Assembly (NCBI RefSeq): GCF_008923365.1
Contig: NZ_WBMR01000089.1
Coordinates: 1 to 35,697, forward strand
DNA: 35,697 bases
Direction: 5' to 3'
Source of the DNA: Actinomadura montaniterrae
GTDB taxonomy: Bacteria > Actinomycetota > Actinomycetes > Streptosporangiales > Streptosporangiaceae
Shown: positions 1 through 8,490 of the stretch, piece by piece
Layout: each line of letters starts with the position of its first letter
How positions within the stretch are numbered: position 1 is the first letter of the stretch
Notes under the pieces: generated by a model
Told to the model about the DNA's origin: nothing
Databases searched by the model: none
What the model saw: the letters and a program-made list of their open reading frames with translations, nothing else
Translations under genes and position numbers: made by a program

Positions 1-18
1 CCGAGAGAAGAGGAAGCG

Positions 19-855
19 ATGCCCGGACGAGTCGAAGGCAAGGTCGCGTTCATCACCGGAGCCGCCCGCGGGCAGGGGCGCGCCCACGCCGTGCGCCTCG
101 CGCAGGAAGGCGCGGACATCATCGCGATCGACATCTGCAAGCAGCTCGACACCGTGCCGATCCCCATGTCCACCCCCGAGGACCTGGACGAGACCGTGGC
201 GCAGGTGAAGGCCGCCGGCCGCCGCATCGTCGCCGCCCAGGTCGACGTGCGCGACTACGACGGGCTGAAGGCCGCCGTCGACGACGGCGTCACCCAGCTC
301 GGCCGGCTCGACATCGTGGTGGCCAACGCCGGCCTCGCCGCCGACGGCGCCCCCATCCAGGACCTCGACGAGAAGCTGTGGCGCGACTCGATCGACGTCA
401 ACCTGACCGGCGTGTTCCACACCGGCAAGGCCGCCATCCCGCACCTCATCGCCGGGGGGCGCGGCGGCGCCATCGTGCTGACCAGCTCCGTCGGCGGCCT
501 GAAGGCGCACCCGAACATCGCCAACTACGTCGCCGGCAAGCACGGCGTCGTCGGGCTGATGCGGTCGATGGCCGTCGAGCTCGCGCAGTACGACATCCGC
601 GTCAACTCCGTCCACCCGACGCAGGTGGGCACGCCGATGCTGCTGAACGACCTCACCTACCGGATGTTCCGTCCCGACCTGGAGAACCCGACCCAGGAGG
701 ACATGGCGCCGATCTCGCAGATGATGAACGCGCTCCCGGTGCCCTGGGTCGAGGCCGAGGACATCGCCAACGCCGTCCTGTTCCTCGTCTCGGACGAGGC
801 CCGCTACATCACCGGAGTCCCGCTTCCCATCGACGCGGGCTCGATGCTCAAGTGA
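19..855 (+). CDS. Mycofactocin-coupled SDR family oxidoreductase
   Basis: A 278-residue short-chain dehydrogenase that oxidises an alcohol or reduces a carbonyl with a tightly held NAD. Visible motifs are the Rossmann glycine motif TGAARGQG (residues 13-20), NAG at 103-105, the catalytic serine pair at 156-157 and the Tyr170-x3-Lys174 pair. An extra segment at about residues 38-62, between beta-2 and alpha-3, with the signature ICKQLDTVPIP, marks the subfamily linked in other actinobacteria to the redox peptide mycofactocin; that subfamily link is established knowledge, not shown here. A purine-rich ribosome site (GAGAAGAGGAAG) precedes the ATG. The P450 gene follows 14 nt later, so both are probably one transcript acting on the same lipophilic substrate. 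No mycofactocin biosynthesis gene is in the window. The subfamily is fairly certain and the substrate unknown. Confidence 0.93.
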   Translation: MPGRVEGKVAFITGAARGQGRAHAVRLAQEGADIIAIDICKQLDTVPIPMSTPEDLDETVAQVKAAGRRIVAAQVDVRDYDGLKAAVDDGVTQLGRLDIVVANAGLAADGAPIQDLDEKLWRDSIDVNLTGVFHTGKAAIPHLIAGGRGGAIVLTSSVGGLKAHPNIANYVAGKHGVVGLMRSMAVELAQYDIRVNSVHPTQVGTPMLLNDLTYRMFRPDLENPTQEDMAPISQMMNALPVPWVEAEDIANAVLFLVSDEARYITGVPLPIDAGSMLK

Positions 856-869
856 CCCGGAGGGATCGG

Positions 870-2078
870 ATGGGCACCGACGACATGGACACCGGCGACG
901 CCTTCTACTGGGACCCCTACGACCCGCGGTTCACCCCCGACCCCTACCCGACGTACCGCCGGCTCAGGGACGAGGCGCCGCTCTACTACAACGAGAAGCA
1001 CGACTTCTACGCCCTCGGCCGGTACGACGACGTCGACCGGTGCCTGCCGGACTGGCAGACGTTCTCCTCGGCGCGCGGCAACATCCTCGAGTTCGTCAAG
1101 TCGGGCATCGTGATGCCGCCGGGCACCCTCATCTTCGAGGATCCCGAGATCCACGACATCCACCGCAGGCTGCTGGCCCGCGTGTTCACCCCGCGCCGCA
1201 TCGCCGAGCTGGAGCCGCGGGTGCGCGACTTCTGCGTCCGCACCCTCGACCCGCTGGTGGGACGGGACCGGTTCGACATCGTCGAGGCCGTCGCCACCGA
1301 CATGCCGATGCGGGTCATCGGCATGCTGTTCGGCATCCCCGACTCCGACCTGGAAGCGCTGCGCGAGTCCGCCGACGAGAGCCTGCGGACCGAGGCCGGC
1401 GGGCAGATGGACCTGCAGGGCGGCGCCGGGCTCAGCAACGAGATGTTCGGCGACTACATCGACTGGCGGCGCGAGCACCCGTCCGACGACCTCATGACGA
1501 TGCTGATGACCGCCGAGTTCGAGGACGAGAACGGCGAGCGGCGCACCCTCACCCGCGACGAGGTGCTCGTCTACTGCACGGTCGTCGCGGGCGCCGGCAA
1601 CGAGACCACGGGACGGCTCATCGGGTGGATCGCGTCGGTCCTCGCCGACCATCCCGACCAGCGCCGCGAGCTCGTCGACGACCCGTCGCTGATCACCAAC
1701 GCGGTGGAGGAGGTGCTGCGCTTCCAGTCGCCCGGCCCCTACGCGGCCCGGTACGTGACCCGGGACGTGGAGTTCTACGGGCGGACGGTGCCGGAGGGCA
1801 GCGCGATGATGCTGGTCCTCGCCGCCGCCAACCGCGACGAGCGGCGCTATCCGGACCCGGACCGCTTCGACATCCACCGCAAGATGGGCCAGCACCTGGC
1901 GTTCGGCGTCGGCGCGCACTACTGCCTCGGCGCCGCGCTCGCCCGGCTGGAGGGCCGGGTGGCGCTGGAGGAGCTGCTGCGGCGCTTCCCCACCTGGGAC
2001 GTGGACTGGGACGGCGCCAAGCTCGCGCAGACGTCGACCGTCCGGGGATGGGAGAGGCTGCCGCTCGTCCTGCGCTGA
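870..2078 (+). CDS. Cytochrome P450
   Basis: A soluble bacterial P450 monooxygenase of 402 residues, the usual size for this class. The I-helix oxygen-activation motif AGAGNETT lies at 240-247, the ExxR pair at Glu281/Arg284, and the haem-binding loop FGVGAHYCLG at 345-354 with ligand Cys352. The ATG at 870 is chosen because GGAGG lies just upstream (about 859-863); an in-frame ATG at 885 is a weaker choice. It needs ferredoxin and ferredoxin reductase, neither encoded here. Position between a mycofactocin-type SDR and an Mce importer suggests it hydroxylates an imported sterol, terpenoid or fatty substrate that the SDR then oxidises; this is inference. The CYP family cannot be assigned by eye. 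Confidence 0.95.
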   Translation: MGTDDMDTGDAFYWDPYDPRFTPDPYPTYRRLRDEAPLYYNEKHDFYALGRYDDVDRCLPDWQTFSSARGNILEFVKSGIVMPPGTLIFEDPEIHDIHRRLLARVFTPRRIAELEPRVRDFCVRTLDPLVGRDRFDIVEAVATDMPMRVIGMLFGIPDSDLEALRESADESLRTEAGGQMDLQGGAGLSNEMFGDYIDWRREHPSDDLMTMLMTAEFEDENGERRTLTRDEVLVYCTVVAGAGNETTGRLIGWIASVLADHPDQRRELVDDPSLITNAVEEVLRFQSPGPYAARYVTRDVEFYGRTVPEGSAMMLVLAAANRDERRYPDPDRFDIHRKMGQHLAFGVGAHYCLGAALARLEGRVALEELLRRFPTWDVDWDGAKLAQTSTVRGWERLPLVLR

Positions 2079-2089
2079 AACCCGCAGTT

Positions 2090-2115
2090 CAGGAGGCCGT
2101 GCCGGCGGCCTCCTG
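2090..2115. terminator. Hairpin after the SDR-P450 unit
   Basis: A perfect 9-bp inverted repeat, CAGGAGGCC (2090-2098) and GGCCTCCTG (2107-2115), with an 8-nt loop, begins 11 nt after the P450 stop codon. There is no T-run, which is usual for terminators in high-GC actinomycetes. It probably ends the SDR-P450 transcript before the mce control region. Confidence 0.6.
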
Positions 2116-2425
2116 CCCGCCCTCGCCCCGGCGGAGGCACCGCCCGACGACGGCGACGGCCCCGGCATGCCCGGCGGGCCGCCGGGGCTCGATTGTGATC
2201 ACGCACAGTCCGCGTTCTTTTGCGGACAGCACTTGACAGTACTGCGAGACCGGGGATGTACTGTCTTTCGCCTGAGACGAGAGTCGCAGACTCGAAAACT
2301 GCTTATCTATGTTCTCAAAATGAAGAACTGAACTCTCGCACTCGACACCGAAAGTTCTCAACGCGCTTCGGGCCGCCGTCCGACGAGGGGGAGCAGAGGA
2401 TGCGCGAACGGCAGGGAACACGTCC
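2116..2425 (+). promoter_or_regulatory. Control region of the mce operon
   Basis: No gene fits this stretch, which becomes markedly AT-richer toward 2281-2361. From left to right it holds GTGATCAC (2195-2202); a -35-like TTGACA (2233-2238) with a -10-like TGTACT 18 nt later (2257-2262); an 8-bp perfect inverted repeat overlapping both; GAGTC-gca-GACTC (2281-2293); GTTCT (2311-2315) facing AGAAC (2324-2328); and a second copy of GTTCTCAA (2311-2318 and 2354-2361). A short open frame at 2220-2429 has no coding character. The density of dyads suggests repressor control of the Mce operon, possibly by the TetR gene at its far end. Confidence 0.6.
2233..2265 (+). promoter_or_regulatory. Probable mce promoter with overlapping operator
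   Basis: GACAGTAC (2235-2242) and GTACTGTC (2258-2265) form a perfect 8-bp inverted repeat with a 15-nt spacer. TTGACA at 2233-2238 is a consensus -35 and lies partly inside the left arm. The right arm covers the -10 region (TGTACT, 2257-2262). A regulator bound at both half-sites would cover the promoter. Promoter function is inferred from sequence alone. Confidence 0.5.
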
Positions 2426-3253
2426 ATGAGCGCGGCAGCGGGACACCGCCTGCGCGCACCCCGGCCCTCCTGGGCCGGGGTGCCGCGGCGGCTGCTGTTC
2501 GGGTGGCTGGAGCAGGCCGGCCTGCTGTTCGCGATCACGCTCGAGGGCTTCCGCAAGACCTGGGACGTGCGCCGCTGGTGGGTCGAGTGGATCGAGCAGT
2601 GCTGGTTCATCGCCCGCGTCACCACCCTGCCGGTGATGCTGATCGCGCTGCCGCTCGGCGGCACGATCGCGCTGCAGGTCGGGCAGATCGTCCGGCAGAT
2701 CGGCGCCGAGTCCGGCACCGGCGCCACCGTCGTGCAGGCCCTGGTCACGCAGGTCGCGCCGATGGCGGCGGCCCTGCTGATCTCCGGCGCCGGCGGCTCG
2801 GCCATCACCTCCGACATCGGCTCGCGGCGGATCCGCGACGAGCTGGACGCCATGGAGGTCATGGGCATCAACCCGGTGCACCGGCTCGTCACGCCCCGGC
2901 TCTGGGCGGCCAGCACGGTCGGGGTGATGCTCTGCTCGCTGATCATCCTGGCGGGAATCGCCGGCGGGTTCTTCTTCAACGTGATCCGGGAGGGCGTGAC
3001 GCCCGGGTCCTACTTCGACGGGGCGACGTCGCTCCTGCAGCTCTCCGACCTGCTGATCACCCTGTTCAAGGCGTGGGTGTTCGGCTTCATCGCCGCCGCG
3101 GTGGCCTGCTGGAAGGGCATGACCTGCCGGTACGGCGCGAGCGGCGTCGGGCGCGCGGTCAACCAGTCGGCCGTCGTCGCCGCGATGCTGGTGTTCGCGG
3201 CGAACTACGTGCTGTCGACGCTGGCCTACAGCCTCTTCCCGCCCCGGATCTGA
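2426..3253 (+). CDS. MlaE/YrbE-family ABC permease, first of pair (YrbEA-like)
   Basis: A 275-residue polytopic membrane permease of the MlaE family, the channel part of an Mce lipid importer. The family core is visible: helices around VTTLPVMLIALPLGGTIALQ, the conserved GAGGSAITSDIGS segment and the EELDAMEVMGINP-type coupling motif (here DELDAMEVMGINPVHRL), which contacts the ATPase. The ATG at 2426 follows a modest AGGGA ribosome site. It opens the operon: the second permease starts 11 nt after this stop, then six MCE proteins. In mycobacterial Mce systems two such permeases work with one ATPase (MceG); no ATPase gene is seen here. Confidence 0.95.
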   Translation: MSAAAGHRLRAPRPSWAGVPRRLLFGWLEQAGLLFAITLEGFRKTWDVRRWWVEWIEQCWFIARVTTLPVMLIALPLGGTIALQVGQIVRQIGAESGTGATVVQALVTQVAPMAAALLISGAGGSAITSDIGSRRIRDELDAMEVMGINPVHRLVTPRLWAASTVGVMLCSLIILAGIAGGFFFNVIREGVTPGSYFDGATSLLQLSDLLITLFKAWVFGFIAAAVACWKGMTCRYGASGVGRAVNQSAVVAAMLVFAANYVLSTLAYSLFPPRI

Positions 3254-3263
3254 CGGAGAGCCG

Positions 3264-4115
3264 ATGAACTCCATCGTCCCGTACCGCGCGGCCGTGGTGC
3301 TGCGCCGCCGATGGCGCCCGCGCGCCCCCGAGTTCACCGAGTTCCTGGTCTTCTCCGGGATGGTCCTTCACCACATGGTGGCCGACATCGCGCGCGGGAA
3401 GCACCTGAGGGCCGTGGTCCGGCAGGTCAGCGACATCAGCGCCGGCGTCGGCGCGGTCGTGATGGGCCTCGGCATGGTCGTCGTCATCTTCTTCATGTCG
3501 TTCTTCACCGGCACCACCGTCGGCCTGCAGGCCATCCCCGGCCTGCAGCGGGTCGGCGTGCAGTCGCTCGCCGGGATCATCGCCAGCTACGCCAACGTCC
3601 GCGAGGTGACGCCGATCATCGCCGGGGTCGCGATGGTGTTCCAGCTGGGAGGGTCGTTCACCGCCGAGCTCGGGGCGATGCGGATCTCCGAGGAGATCGA
3701 CGCCCTGGAGGTCATGGGCATCAACTCGCTCGCCTACCTGGTCTGCACCCGGCTGGCGGCCGCGCTGGTCACGCTCGTCCCGCTGTACCTGCTGGCGCTG
3801 TTCGCCAGCTTCTTCGCCACCCGGATCATCTCCATCGACTTCTTCGGCATCTCGCCCGGGATCTACGACTATTACTTCCACCTCTACCTGCCGCCGATCG
3901 ACGTGTTCTACAGCGTGGTCAAGGTCGTCGTCTTCACGGTGATCATCGTGCTCATCCACTGCTACCGCGGCTACAACGCCTCCGGCGGGCCGGTCGGGGT
4001 GGGGCTGGCGACCGGGCAGGCGATCCGCGAGTCCATGGTGACGATCGTCATGGTCAACCTGCTGCTGTCCTACATCTTCTGGGGCAACGGCGGAACAGTG
4101 AGCCTGACCGGATGA
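3264..4115 (+). CDS. MlaE/YrbE-family ABC permease, second of pair (YrbEB-like)
   Basis: A 283-residue MlaE-family permease, partner of the preceding gene. It carries the same coupling motif (EEIDALEVMGINS, nucleotides about 3690-3730) and several strongly hydrophobic helices, including one near the C-terminus ending LLLSYIFWG. The N-terminus is basic (RRRWRPR) and cytoplasmic. GGAGA sits just upstream of the ATG. The stop overlaps the start of the first MCE gene by ATGA at 4112-4115, implying translational coupling. Confidence 0.95.
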   Translation: MNSIVPYRAAVVLRRRWRPRAPEFTEFLVFSGMVLHHMVADIARGKHLRAVVRQVSDISAGVGAVVMGLGMVVVIFFMSFFTGTTVGLQAIPGLQRVGVQSLAGIIASYANVREVTPIIAGVAMVFQLGGSFTAELGAMRISEEIDALEVMGINSLAYLVCTRLAAALVTLVPLYLLALFASFFATRIISIDFFGISPGIYDYYFHLYLPPIDVFYSVVKVVVFTVIIVLIHCYRGYNASGGPVGVGLATGQAIRESMVTIVMVNLLLSYIFWGNGGTVSLTG

Positions 4116-5179
4116 GGACCGTCGACCTCACGCCGCGCACCCGCCGCCGGTTCGGCGCCCTCGGGGCCGCCCTCGTCGCCGCCGCCGGGGTCGGGTCCTA
4201 CCTGGCCGCGCGCGACACCCACCCCGGTTCGACGTACCTGAAGGCGACGTTCGGCCGCGCGGGGGAGGGGCTGGACGACCGCTCGGACGTCAAGATCCGC
4301 GGCGTCAGGGTCGGGCAGGTCGCCTCGGTCCGGCTCACCCCCGAGGGGAAGGCGCTGGTGCGGATCCGGCTGGACCGCGGGGTCCGCGCGCCCGTCACCG
4401 CCGAGGCGGCGATCTCGCCGCTGTCGGCGTTCGGCCCCAAGTACGTCGACCTGCGGCCCGGGCGCGGCGAGGGCGGCGGGCCGTACCTGCGGAACGGCGG
4501 CACCATCGCCAGGACCAGCGACCCGCAGGACCTCACCGACGTCGCCGCGCCGACCGTCGACCTGCTCGACGCGCTCGGCCCGGACGACGTCGCCACCATC
4601 ATGCGGTCGCTGGGGACCGGGCTGGACGGCCGGGGCGCCGAGCTCGCGAGCCTGGTCGACGACTCCTCGAAGCTGCTCGGCGTGACGGCGCGGCGCAGCG
4701 GCGACCTCGGAACGCTCATCGGCAACGGCGGCGCGCTCGCCGGCACCGCCGCCCGGCACGGCGACGAGATCGGCCGGATCGCCGACGACCTGAACAAGGT
4801 CGCGCCGTCCATCACCGGGGACCCCGGGCAGTTCGCCAAGATGCTCGCCGGGCTGGACGAGTCGGCCCGCACCCTGAACCAGATCCTCGCCTCGAACCCG
4901 AAGGCCGCGGGCCGCGTCCTCGACTCGTTCACGCCGGCGGCCGCCGTCCTGTCCAAGTACCGCGACTACTTCCCCGACCTCATCAGCAGCAGCGGGCTCA
5001 TCCTGACGCAGCTGGCCGGCATCGCCAACATCCCGGGGCCGCACGGGACGCTGCTCTCGCGGGTCACCATCCACATCAACCCGAGCACCGCGCTGTGCGA
5101 CTCGCTGCCGGGGATCTGCGGGCCGATCGAGCCCGCGGTCCCGAACAAGCCGAACCCTCCCGCGAACGGAGGCGAGTGA
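4112..5179 (+). CDS. MCE-family substrate-binding protein (MceA position)
   Basis: A 355-residue MCE protein. A single hydrophobic anchor at residues 15-33 is followed by an MCE domain at about 42-117 (YLKATFGRAGEGL, VKIRGVRVGQVASV, GPKYVDLRPG), then a long helical region typical of the mycobacterial Mce tunnel-forming coiled coil, and a Pro/Asn-rich tail with two cysteines. In the family six such proteins form a hetero-hexameric tube that carries lipids across the envelope. The start is the ATG inside the ATGA overlap with the upstream permease; the open frame extends farther upstream but only through the permease gene in another frame. Confidence 0.93.
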   Translation: MRTVDLTPRTRRRFGALGAALVAAAGVGSYLAARDTHPGSTYLKATFGRAGEGLDDRSDVKIRGVRVGQVASVRLTPEGKALVRIRLDRGVRAPVTAEAAISPLSAFGPKYVDLRPGRGEGGGPYLRNGGTIARTSDPQDLTDVAAPTVDLLDALGPDDVATIMRSLGTGLDGRGAELASLVDDSSKLLGVTARRSGDLGTLIGNGGALAGTAARHGDEIGRIADDLNKVAPSITGDPGQFAKMLAGLDESARTLNQILASNPKAAGRVLDSFTPAAAVLSKYRDYFPDLISSSGLILTQLAGIANIPGPHGTLLSRVTIHINPSTALCDSLPGICGPIEPAVPNKPNPPANGGE

Positions 5180-6342
5180 TGGCCGCCTCACGCCGGCTCC
5201 GGCTGCGCAGGCAGGGCCTGGACATGCGCTCGGCCCGCAAGTTCCTCGTGTTCGGCGTCGTCACGACCCTGCTGACCGTCTACATGGCGTTCCGGATCAT
5301 CGGCACCGACCTCGGGTCCGGGCTGCATCTGCGGGCGACGTTCGACGACGTCAGTGGCCTGCGGTCGGGCGACGAGGTGAAGGTCGCCGGCACCCCGGTC
5401 GGCCGGGTGACGTCGGTGAAGGTCGTGGACGGCCGGGCCGTGGTGGGGATGAAGATCCGCCCTTCGCTGCACATCCCGGTGGACTCCTCGGCCGTCATCC
5501 GCTGGAAGGACCTCATCGGCAAGCGCGAGATCTACCTGGAGACCGGGTCGAGCCGCGTCATGCTCAAGGACGGCCAGCGGCTCACCCGGACCAGGTCGGC
5601 GGCCGACCTCGGCGCGCTCATCAACGACCTCGGGCCGCTGGTCGGCGGGATCGACCCGGACGAGATCAACAAGATCCTGCAGTCGTTCGCGACCGCGCTG
5701 GACGGCAACCAGGACAGGATCGACCAGATGTCGGTGAACCTGGCGGCGCTGCTGCGCACGCTCGGGTCGCGCAGCGACACGATCCGGCGGATGATCGGCG
5801 ACTACAAGACGGTCACCGACGCGCTCGCGGCCCGCGACCGGCAGATCACCGAGACCATCGGCAACCTCACCGACCTCACCCGGGCCTTCGCGCAGGACCG
5901 CACCGCCCTCGGCACCGCGAGCACGCGGCTCGGCGACGTCGCGACCAACCTGGACAGGGTGCTCGGCGGGTCCGCCCCGCAGCTCGGCCGGCTGGTGCAG
6001 GGCACCACCGACCTGATGGAGATCGCGCACCGCCGGATGCGCGACATCGACAAGATGATCAAGAGCCTGCCGGCGGCGCTGCAGGCGCTGCTCACCCTCA
6101 TGGACGGCGGCAAGTTCCTGCGCGGCAACGCGCTCTGCATGAACGTCGTCTACAGCGACACCTGCCCGTTCCCCGAGAACCTGCCGCCCCCGCCCGCCGG
6201 CGGCCCCGGCGGCGGCTCCGGTGGTTCCAGCAGCGGGGCGGCGGTGACCGGCGACGGCGCCAAGCTCAGCCCCGACCAGCAGCGGGTGTTCCAGGCCATG
6301 GTCAAGCTGGCGTTCCTCGGCGGCCAGAACGGGGGCGGGTGA
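5179..6342 (+). CDS. MCE-family protein (MceB position)
   Basis: A 387-residue MCE protein with a basic N-terminus, a membrane anchor at about residues 21-40, an MCE domain at about 49-123 (GDEVKVAGTPVGRVTSVKV, REIYLETG) and a helical segment rich in repeated T/D/L patterns. It ends in a Gly/Ser/Pro-rich linker and a short C-terminal helix. The ATG shares its A with the upstream TGA (TGATG, 5177-5181) and has GGAGG at about 5168-5172. An internal ATG at 5224 would keep the anchor but lacks as good a ribosome site. It is the second component of the six-gene Mce set. Confidence 0.92.
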   Translation: MAASRRLRLRRQGLDMRSARKFLVFGVVTTLLTVYMAFRIIGTDLGSGLHLRATFDDVSGLRSGDEVKVAGTPVGRVTSVKVVDGRAVVGMKIRPSLHIPVDSSAVIRWKDLIGKREIYLETGSSRVMLKDGQRLTRTRSAADLGALINDLGPLVGGIDPDEINKILQSFATALDGNQDRIDQMSVNLAALLRTLGSRSDTIRRMIGDYKTVTDALAARDRQITETIGNLTDLTRAFAQDRTALGTASTRLGDVATNLDRVLGGSAPQLGRLVQGTTDLMEIAHRRMRDIDKMIKSLPAALQALLTLMDGGKFLRGNALCMNVVYSDTCPFPENLPPPPAGGPGGGSGGSSSGAAVTGDGAKLSPDQQRVFQAMVKLAFLGGQNGGG

Positions 6343-7442
6343 TGGGGCGGACGGACCGGACGACAGGCCGGATGAAGGACGCGTTCACGCGGTCGTTCCG
6401 CGACCGCAGTCCCGTGGCGATCGCCGCGGTGACGATCCCGACGCTGGCCGCGCTGGTGATCGCGGCGTACGCTTACGGCACCCTCGGCCTCTTCCAGGGC
6501 GGCTACACCGTCAGCGGCGTCTTCGCCGGCACCGGCGGCCTGCAGAAGGGCGCCGAGGTGCAGCTCGCCGGCGTGAAGGTCGGCAAGGTCACCGGCGTCC
6601 GCCCGGACTTCCGCAACGGCCACGTCGTCGTCACCTGGAAGGTCGACTCCGGGATCAGGCTGGGGCCGCGGATGCACGCCGACATCCGGCTGTCGAACCT
6701 GCTGGGCGGGCAGTACGTCCGGCTGTCCGGGCCGGTCGCGCGGCCCTACCTGAAGACGCTGCCGGACGGCCGGAGGCGCATCCCGCTGGAGCGCACCAGC
6801 ATCCCGTACACGCTGAGCAACACGCTCGGCTCCGCGTCGACCATCGCCGGGAAGCTGGACGCCCGGTCGGTCGACCGGCTGCTCGCCGAGGCCGCCAAGG
6901 TGAAGCTGCCGTCGCAGCAGGAGACCGCGAAGATGCTCGCGGACCTGCGGAAGGTCAGCGCCGCGCTGAACGACTCGTTCCCGCAGGTCGCCGCGATCAT
7001 CGCCAACAGCGGGAAGCTGAGCGGCGCGCTGGCGTCCAAGGACCGGCAGCTCACGCAGCTGCTCGACTATGGCGACACGCTCCTGAAGGAGCTGGTCCGG
7101 CGGCGCGACGACCTCGCCGCGGCGCTCGGCAGCGGAAGCCGGGTCGTCAAGAGCCTCGACGACACCCTCGCCACGCACCAGAAGCAGCTGAACACGGTGC
7201 TCAACGACTTCCACCTCGCCGCGCAGACCGTGGCGGGCGAGAACCTGCCGTCCATGAACGTCGCCCTCGCCTGGTTCGGGCCGGCGTTCTACGGCCTCGG
7301 CACCGCCGGCAGCCGCCGCGGCCGGTGGATGGAGGGCGGGTTCGTCGGGTTCGGTCCCGTCCAGCCCGGCGTGGTCGGGCCGCAGCCGAACTTCAACCCG
7401 CCCAACTACCCGCTCGTCCCGACGGGGCAGGTCGGAGGATGA
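6342..7442 (+). CDS. MCE-family protein (MceC position)
   Basis: A 366-residue MCE protein with a basic N-terminus, an anchor at about residues 25-44 and an MCE domain at about 56-130 (GAEVQLAGVKVGKVTGV, GGQYVRLSGP). A long helical region follows (DRQLTQLLDYGDTLLKELVRRRDDLAAAL), then a Pro/Gly/Asn-rich tail (FNPPNYPLVP). The ATG at 6342 overlaps the upstream stop (TGATG); an in-frame GTG three bases earlier (6339) is an alternative. It is translationally coupled to its neighbours. Confidence 0.92.
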   Translation: MGRTDRTTGRMKDAFTRSFRDRSPVAIAAVTIPTLAALVIAAYAYGTLGLFQGGYTVSGVFAGTGGLQKGAEVQLAGVKVGKVTGVRPDFRNGHVVVTWKVDSGIRLGPRMHADIRLSNLLGGQYVRLSGPVARPYLKTLPDGRRRIPLERTSIPYTLSNTLGSASTIAGKLDARSVDRLLAEAAKVKLPSQQETAKMLADLRKVSAALNDSFPQVAAIIANSGKLSGALASKDRQLTQLLDYGDTLLKELVRRRDDLAAALGSGSRVVKSLDDTLATHQKQLNTVLNDFHLAAQTVAGENLPSMNVALAWFGPAFYGLGTAGSRRGRWMEGGFVGFGPVQPGVVGPQPNFNPPNYPLVPTGQVGG

Positions 7443-7444
7443 GG

Positions 7445-8482
7445 ATGCGACCGCCGCGCCGCCCGCTCGCCGCCGCCATGGCGGTCGTGCTCGGCGCCGC
7501 CCTCAGCGCCTGCTCGGTGCTTCCGGGCGCGCTGTCGTCCACGCCGGCCTACCACGTCACCGCCTACTTCACCCGGGCCGTGTCCTTCTACCCCGGCTCC
7601 CGGGTGCAGGTCATGGGCGTCAACGTGGGGAAGGTCGACTCGGTCACCCCGGTGAACGGGCAGGTCCGCGTCGTCGCCTCGATCGACGGCGACGTGCCGC
7701 TGCCCGCCGCGGCCACCGCCGCCATCGTGCCGCTGAGCCTCATCGGCGAGCGCACGCTGACGTTCAGCCCGGCCTGGCACCCCGGCCTGGCGAAGATGGC
7801 GGGCGGCGCCGTGCTGCGGACCGACCGGACGCAGGTCCCCGTCGAGGTCAACGACGCCCTCAAGTCGTTCGGAAAGCTCCTCGACAACGTCGACCCCGCC
7901 AAGGCCGACACCGCGCTCGGCAACGCCGCCGGCAGCCTCAACGGCAACGGCACCGCCTTCAACCAGGCGTTCCAGCAGGCCGGGCAGCTGGTGAACAGCC
8001 TCGCCGGGCAGGACGAGCAGCTCCTCAAGGTCGCGCAGAACCTCGACCGGCTCGCCGGCATCGTCCGCGGCCGGGAGAAGACGCTCGGCCGGCTCGTCAG
8101 CGACTTCTCCAAGGCGTCGACGATGCTGGCGAACGAGCGGCAGAGCATCCGGACGCTGGTCGAGGCGATCGCCGACCTGGCCGAGCGCGGCGACGTCCTC
8201 ATCAAGATGCACCAGGACACGATCCCCTCCGACCTGGAGAAGACCGCGCAGGTCAGCCTGACGCTCAAGGGCAGCGCGGACACGCTCGGCGGCGTGCTGC
8301 AGGCGCTGCCGAACATCGCGTTCCAGTTCGTCAACGCCTACCAGCCGGAGAACCACGCGATCGTCCTGCGGGTCACCCTCGACAACTTCGCGCGGTCTTA
8401 CCTGGCCGCGGTCCTGAAGTCGCCCACGATCGACGAGAGCGTGCCGTGCCCGCTCCCGCCCCCCTACTCCAACTGCCAGTAG
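7445..8482 (+). CDS. MCE-family lipoprotein (MceD position)
   Basis: A 345-residue MCE protein with a lipoprotein signal, not a plain anchor: a basic start, a hydrophobic core and the lipobox Leu20-Ser-Ala-Cys23. Mature protein would be tethered to the outer face of the membrane by a diacylglycerol cysteine. The MCE domain follows (VQVMGVNVGKVDSVTP, SLIGERTLTF), then helical sequence. GGAGG (7434-7438) lies 6 nt before the ATG at 7445, which I prefer over the ATG at 7439 that overlaps the upstream stop. In the best-studied mycobacterial Mce operons the lipoprotein is the E component, so a D-position lipoprotein is notable. Confidence 0.9.
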   Translation: MRPPRRPLAAAMAVVLGAALSACSVLPGALSSTPAYHVTAYFTRAVSFYPGSRVQVMGVNVGKVDSVTPVNGQVRVVASIDGDVPLPAAATAAIVPLSLIGERTLTFSPAWHPGLAKMAGGAVLRTDRTQVPVEVNDALKSFGKLLDNVDPAKADTALGNAAGSLNGNGTAFNQAFQQAGQLVNSLAGQDEQLLKVAQNLDRLAGIVRGREKTLGRLVSDFSKASTMLANERQSIRTLVEAIADLAERGDVLIKMHQDTIPSDLEKTAQVSLTLKGSADTLGGVLQALPNIAFQFVNAYQPENHAIVLRVTLDNFARSYLAAVLKSPTIDESVPCPLPPPYSNCQ

Positions 8483-8490
8483 GAGCCACC

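Noticed and set aside
2220..2429. A 69-codon frame upstream of the permease
   Set aside because: It lies in the AT-rich promoter region, starts inside the likely promoter, has no ribosome site and no protein-like composition.
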